A DNA stretch of 8,723 nt from an uncultured Lysobacteraceae bacterium. GTDB taxonomy: Bacteria; Pseudomonadota; Gammaproteobacteria; Xanthomonadales; Xanthomonadaceae. Both the position numbers and the translations under genes were made by a program. This document shows positions 6,774 through 8,723 of the stretch, in pieces. The notes under the pieces were generated by a model, which ran no database searches, was not told where the DNA came from, and worked only from the letters and a program-made list of their open reading frames with translations. The stretch lies in NCBI GenBank assembly GCA_946482565.1, contig CAMLSB010000068.1, positions 1-8,723 of the forward strand. Direction: 5' to 3'. Positions within the stretch are counted from its first letter, which is position 1, and each line of letters starts with the position of its first letter.

Positions 6774-7849
6774 GCTGCGCCCCCATCCTGTTCGTCGACC
6801 GCGATGGCACGCTGGTGGAGGAGCCGGCGGACTTCCAGGTCGATGATTACGCGAAGCTGCGCTTCGTGCCCGGCGCGATCCCCGCGCTCGCGCGCCTGCG
6901 CGCGGCCGGCTATCGCCTGGTGATGGTCACCAACCAGGACGGCCTGGGCACGCCGGCTTTTCCGCGCGCGGCCTTCGATGGCCCGCAGGCGCTGCTCATG
7001 CAGCTGCTGGACAGCCAGGGCGCCGGCTTCGAGGAAGTGCTGGTGGACGACAGCCTGCCCGAGGCGCCGGCGCCGACGCGCAAGCCCGGCCTCGGCCTGG
7101 TCCTGCACCTGCTGCGCGACCGTAGCGTCGACTGGGCGCGTTCGGCGGTGGTGGGCGACCGCGACACCGACCTGGCGTTCGCGGCGAACCTGGGCGTGCG
7201 CGGTTTCAAGCTCGCCTCGTCCGTGTTCGGCGACGGCGTATCGTGGCCGGAGATCGCGCGGCGCCTGCTCGACGCGCCCCGCGTCGCGACGGTCGAGCGC
7301 GCGACGCGCGAAACGCGCATCACGGTGACGGTGGACCTGGACCGCGCCGCCGATCCCGACGTGCGCACCGGCCTGGGCTTCTTCGACCACATGCTCGCGC
7401 AACTCGGCACCCACGCGGGAATCGCGCTGCGCCTGCGCTGCGGCGGCGACCTCGAGGTGGACGAGCACCACGTCGTCGAGGACTGCGCGCTCGCGCTCGG
7501 CGCGGCGCTGCGCGATGCGCTGGGCGACAAGCGCGGCATCGGCCGCTACGGCTTCACCCTGCCGATGGACGAATCGGTCGCGGAAGCGGTGCTGGACCTC
7601 TCCGGCCGCGCCTTCTTCGCCTTCGACGGCGCGTTCGCCCGCGAGCGCGTCGGCGACCTGCCGACCGAGCTCGTCCCGCACTTCTTCCGCTCGCTGGCGG
7701 ACGGCGCCGGCATGGCGCTGCACCTGAGGGTGCGCGGCGACAACGAGCACCACAAGGTCGAGGCCTGCTTCAAGGCGGTCGCGCGCGCGCTGCGCCAGGC
7801 GGTGCGGCGGGAGGGCGCGCAGCTGCCCAGCAGCAAGGGGACCCTGTGA
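6770..7849 (+). CDS. hisB: Bifunctional histidinol-phosphatase / imidazoleglycerol-phosphate dehydratase (HisB)
   Basis: 359 residues (E. coli 355). The N-terminal HAD-type domain (about 1-165) dephosphorylates histidinol phosphate: D10-R-D12-GT, VT54-NQ, K105 in TRKP and GD130RDTD134. The C-terminal domain (about 175-359) dehydrates imidazoleglycerol phosphate: FFDH207ML, DEH233-H234VVED, PMDES, PHFFRS and NEH327-H328KVEACFKA supply the manganese-site histidines and glutamates. The zinc-binding loop of the phosphatase domain, Cys93-x-His95...Cys101-x-Cys103 in E. coli, is replaced at the same positions by Asp93, Ser95, Ala101 and Thr103 while surrounding residues stay aligned. From memory, xanthomonad HisB proteins share this loss. 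GGAG at 6761-6764 precedes the ATG. Overlaps hisC and hisH by 4 bases each. Confidence 0.96.
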   Translation: MSCAPILFVDRDGTLVEEPADFQVDDYAKLRFVPGAIPALARLRAAGYRLVMVTNQDGLGTPAFPRAAFDGPQALLMQLLDSQGAGFEEVLVDDSLPEAPAPTRKPGLGLVLHLLRDRSVDWARSAVVGDRDTDLAFAANLGVRGFKLASSVFGDGVSWPEIARRLLDAPRVATVERATRETRITVTVDLDRAADPDVRTGLGFFDHMLAQLGTHAGIALRLRCGGDLEVDEHHVVEDCALALGAALRDALGDKRGIGRYGFTLPMDESVAEAVLDLSGRAFFAFDGAFARERVGDLPTELVPHFFRSLADGAGMALHLRVRGDNEHHKVEACFKAVARALRQAVRREGAQLPSSKGTL

Positions 7850-8463
7850 GCCGGCCGGCGACGCCGGGCGTGGCGATCGTGGATGCCGGCGGCGCGAATT
7901 TCGCGTCGGTGCGCTGCGCCCTCGAGCGCGTCGGCGCGCGCGTCGCCCTCGCCCGCGATGCCGATGGCCTGCGCGGCGCCGAACGCATCGTGCTGCCCGG
8001 CGTCGGCGCCGCCGCGCCGGCCATGGCGCTGCTGCGCGAACGCGGCTTCGAGCACACGCTGCGCTCCGCGAGCGTGCCGCTGCTGGGCATCTGCCTCGGC
8101 ATGCAGCTGTTGTTCGCCGCGTCGGCGGAAGGCGAGGTCGCGACACTGGGCGTGCTGCAGGGCCGGGTCGAGGCCTTGCCTCCCGCGCCGGGCGTGCGCG
8201 TGCCGCACATGGGCTGGAACGTCGTGTCGCCGACGCGCCCGTCGCCGCTGTTCGACGGCATCGCCGCCGGCACCCGGATGTATTTCGTGCACGGTTTCGG
8301 CGCGGCGCCTGGCGAGGACTGCGTGGCCGAGACCGTGCACGGCGCGCCGTTCGCCGCGGCCGTGCAGCGCGGCAACGTCCTCGGCGTGCAGTTCCACCCC
8401 GAACGTTCGGCCGCCGCGGGCGCGCGGCTGCTGGCCAACTTCCTGCGGATGGCCGCGGCATGA
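7846..8463 (+). CDS. hisH: Imidazole glycerol phosphate synthase, glutamine amidotransferase subunit (HisH)
   Basis: 205 residues from a GTG that overlaps the hisB stop (GTGA, 7846-7849), with AAGGGG at 7835-7840 as ribosome binding site. A class I glutaminase that releases ammonia from glutamine and channels it to HisF, which makes imidazoleglycerol phosphate and AICAR. The catalytic triad is C83 in GICLGMQ, H184 and E186 in [14 protein letters not shown] supplies the oxyanion region, and the N-terminal [14 protein letters not shown] is the usual HisH opening. HMGWNVV and YFVHGFG are also characteristic. The partner hisF is not in the window but is expected downstream of hisA. The stop overlaps the hisA ATG at 8460-8463. 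Confidence 0.96.
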   Translation: MSRPATPGVAIVDAGGANFASVRCALERVGARVALARDADGLRGAERIVLPGVGAAAPAMALLRERGFEHTLRSASVPLLGICLGMQLLFAASAEGEVATLGVLQGRVEALPPAPGVRVPHMGWNVVSPTRPSPLFDGIAAGTRMYFVHGFGAAPGEDCVAETVHGAPFAAAVQRGNVLGVQFHPERSAAAGARLLANFLRMAAA

Positions 8464-8723
8464 GCCTGGTCCTGTACCCCGCGATCGACGTGCGCGACGG
8501 CCGCGTCGTGCGCCTGCGCCAGGGCGACTACGCGCGCGAGACGCGCTACCCGGATGCGCCGGAGGCGCAGGCGGCGCGCTACGCCGCGCAGGGCGTCGGC
8601 TGGCTGCACCTGGTCGACCTCGATGGCGCGCGGGACGGAAATTACACGTTACTGCCGCTGCTGCCGGGGCTCGCCGCGACCGGCTTGCGCCTCCAGACCG
8701 GCGGCGGCATCCGCGATGCCGGC
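8460..8723 (+). CDS. hisA: ProFAR isomerase (HisA), 3'-truncated by the window edge
   Basis: The first 88 codons of 1-(5-phosphoribosyl)-5-[(5-phosphoribosylamino)methylideneamino]imidazole-4-carboxamide isomerase, an Amadori rearrangement on a TIM barrel. The fragment covers about the first third of a protein of roughly 245 residues. It shows [19 protein letters not shown] with the catalytic Asp at residue 10, [12 protein letters not shown], and [10 protein letters not shown], the first phosphate-binding glycine loop. The ATG overlaps the hisH stop (ATGA). Only a weak ribosome binding site is visible, consistent with translational coupling. The frame runs open to the last base. Confidence 0.97.
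   Translation, partial: MSLVLYPAIDVRDGRVVRLRQGDYARETRYPDAPEAQAARYAAQGVGWLHLVDLDGARDGNYTLLPLLPGLAATGLRLQTGGGIRDAG

Noticed and set aside
6254..8461. Minus-strand open frame of 735 codons opposite hisC, hisB and hisH
   Set aside because: Low-complexity Arg/Ala-rich translation, antisense to three genes with intact catalytic motifs; an artefact of GC-rich coding DNA.
1..8723. Mobile elements, CRISPR arrays, tRNA or rRNA genes
   Set aside because: I saw no transposase or integrase motifs, direct-repeat arrays, tRNA-like cloverleafs or rRNA signatures; composition is uniform and the genes are core metabolic ones.

Overview
The window (about 70 percent GC by eye) reads as chromosomal DNA of a gammaproteobacterium, most likely of the Xanthomonadaceae (Lysobacter, Luteimonas, Xanthomonas and relatives). 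The support is the bifunctional HisB phosphatase/dehydratase, the long-form HisG, the gene order hisG-D-C-B-H-A, and a YerC/TrpR-like repressor directly before hisG. Species cannot be fixed from the sequence alone. All recognised genes lie on the + strand, and every stretch longer than about 100 bases is coding.

Layout: (1) 2-1429, the 3' part of hutH, histidine ammonia-lyase, the first enzyme of histidine breakdown. Its N-terminus lies outside the window. (2) 1426-3042, an exported calcineurin-like phosphoesterase whose GTG start overlaps the hutH stop by 4 bases. (3) 3043-3136, the only real intergenic region. It holds a strong GC hairpin, a plausible sigma70 promoter and a perfect 11+2+11 inverted repeat in an AT-rich island. 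(4) 3137-3469, a 110-residue TrpR/YerC-type repressor with an unusual poly-histidine tail. (5) 3482-8723, hisG, hisD, hisC, hisB, hisH and the start of hisA. Every junction from hisG to hisA is a 4-base ATGA or GTGA overlap.

How the parts work together: hisG-D-C-B-H-A encode most of the route from PRPP and ATP to histidine. hisF and hisI/hisIE are presumably just beyond the right edge. The repressor gene sits first in this transcription unit and the palindrome covers the promoter -10 region, so the simplest reading is an autoregulated histidine-biosynthesis operon controlled by a TrpR-family repressor. hutH immediately upstream places histidine degradation next to histidine synthesis.

Points that deserve a second look: five consecutive CAC (His) codons at the end of the repressor gene, 24 nt before the hisG start codon, recalling a his leader peptide; the loss of all four zinc ligands in the HisB phosphatase domain; the perfect operator; the Asp-x-Gln variant of the first metal motif in the phosphoesterase; and the fully overlapped his gene chain.
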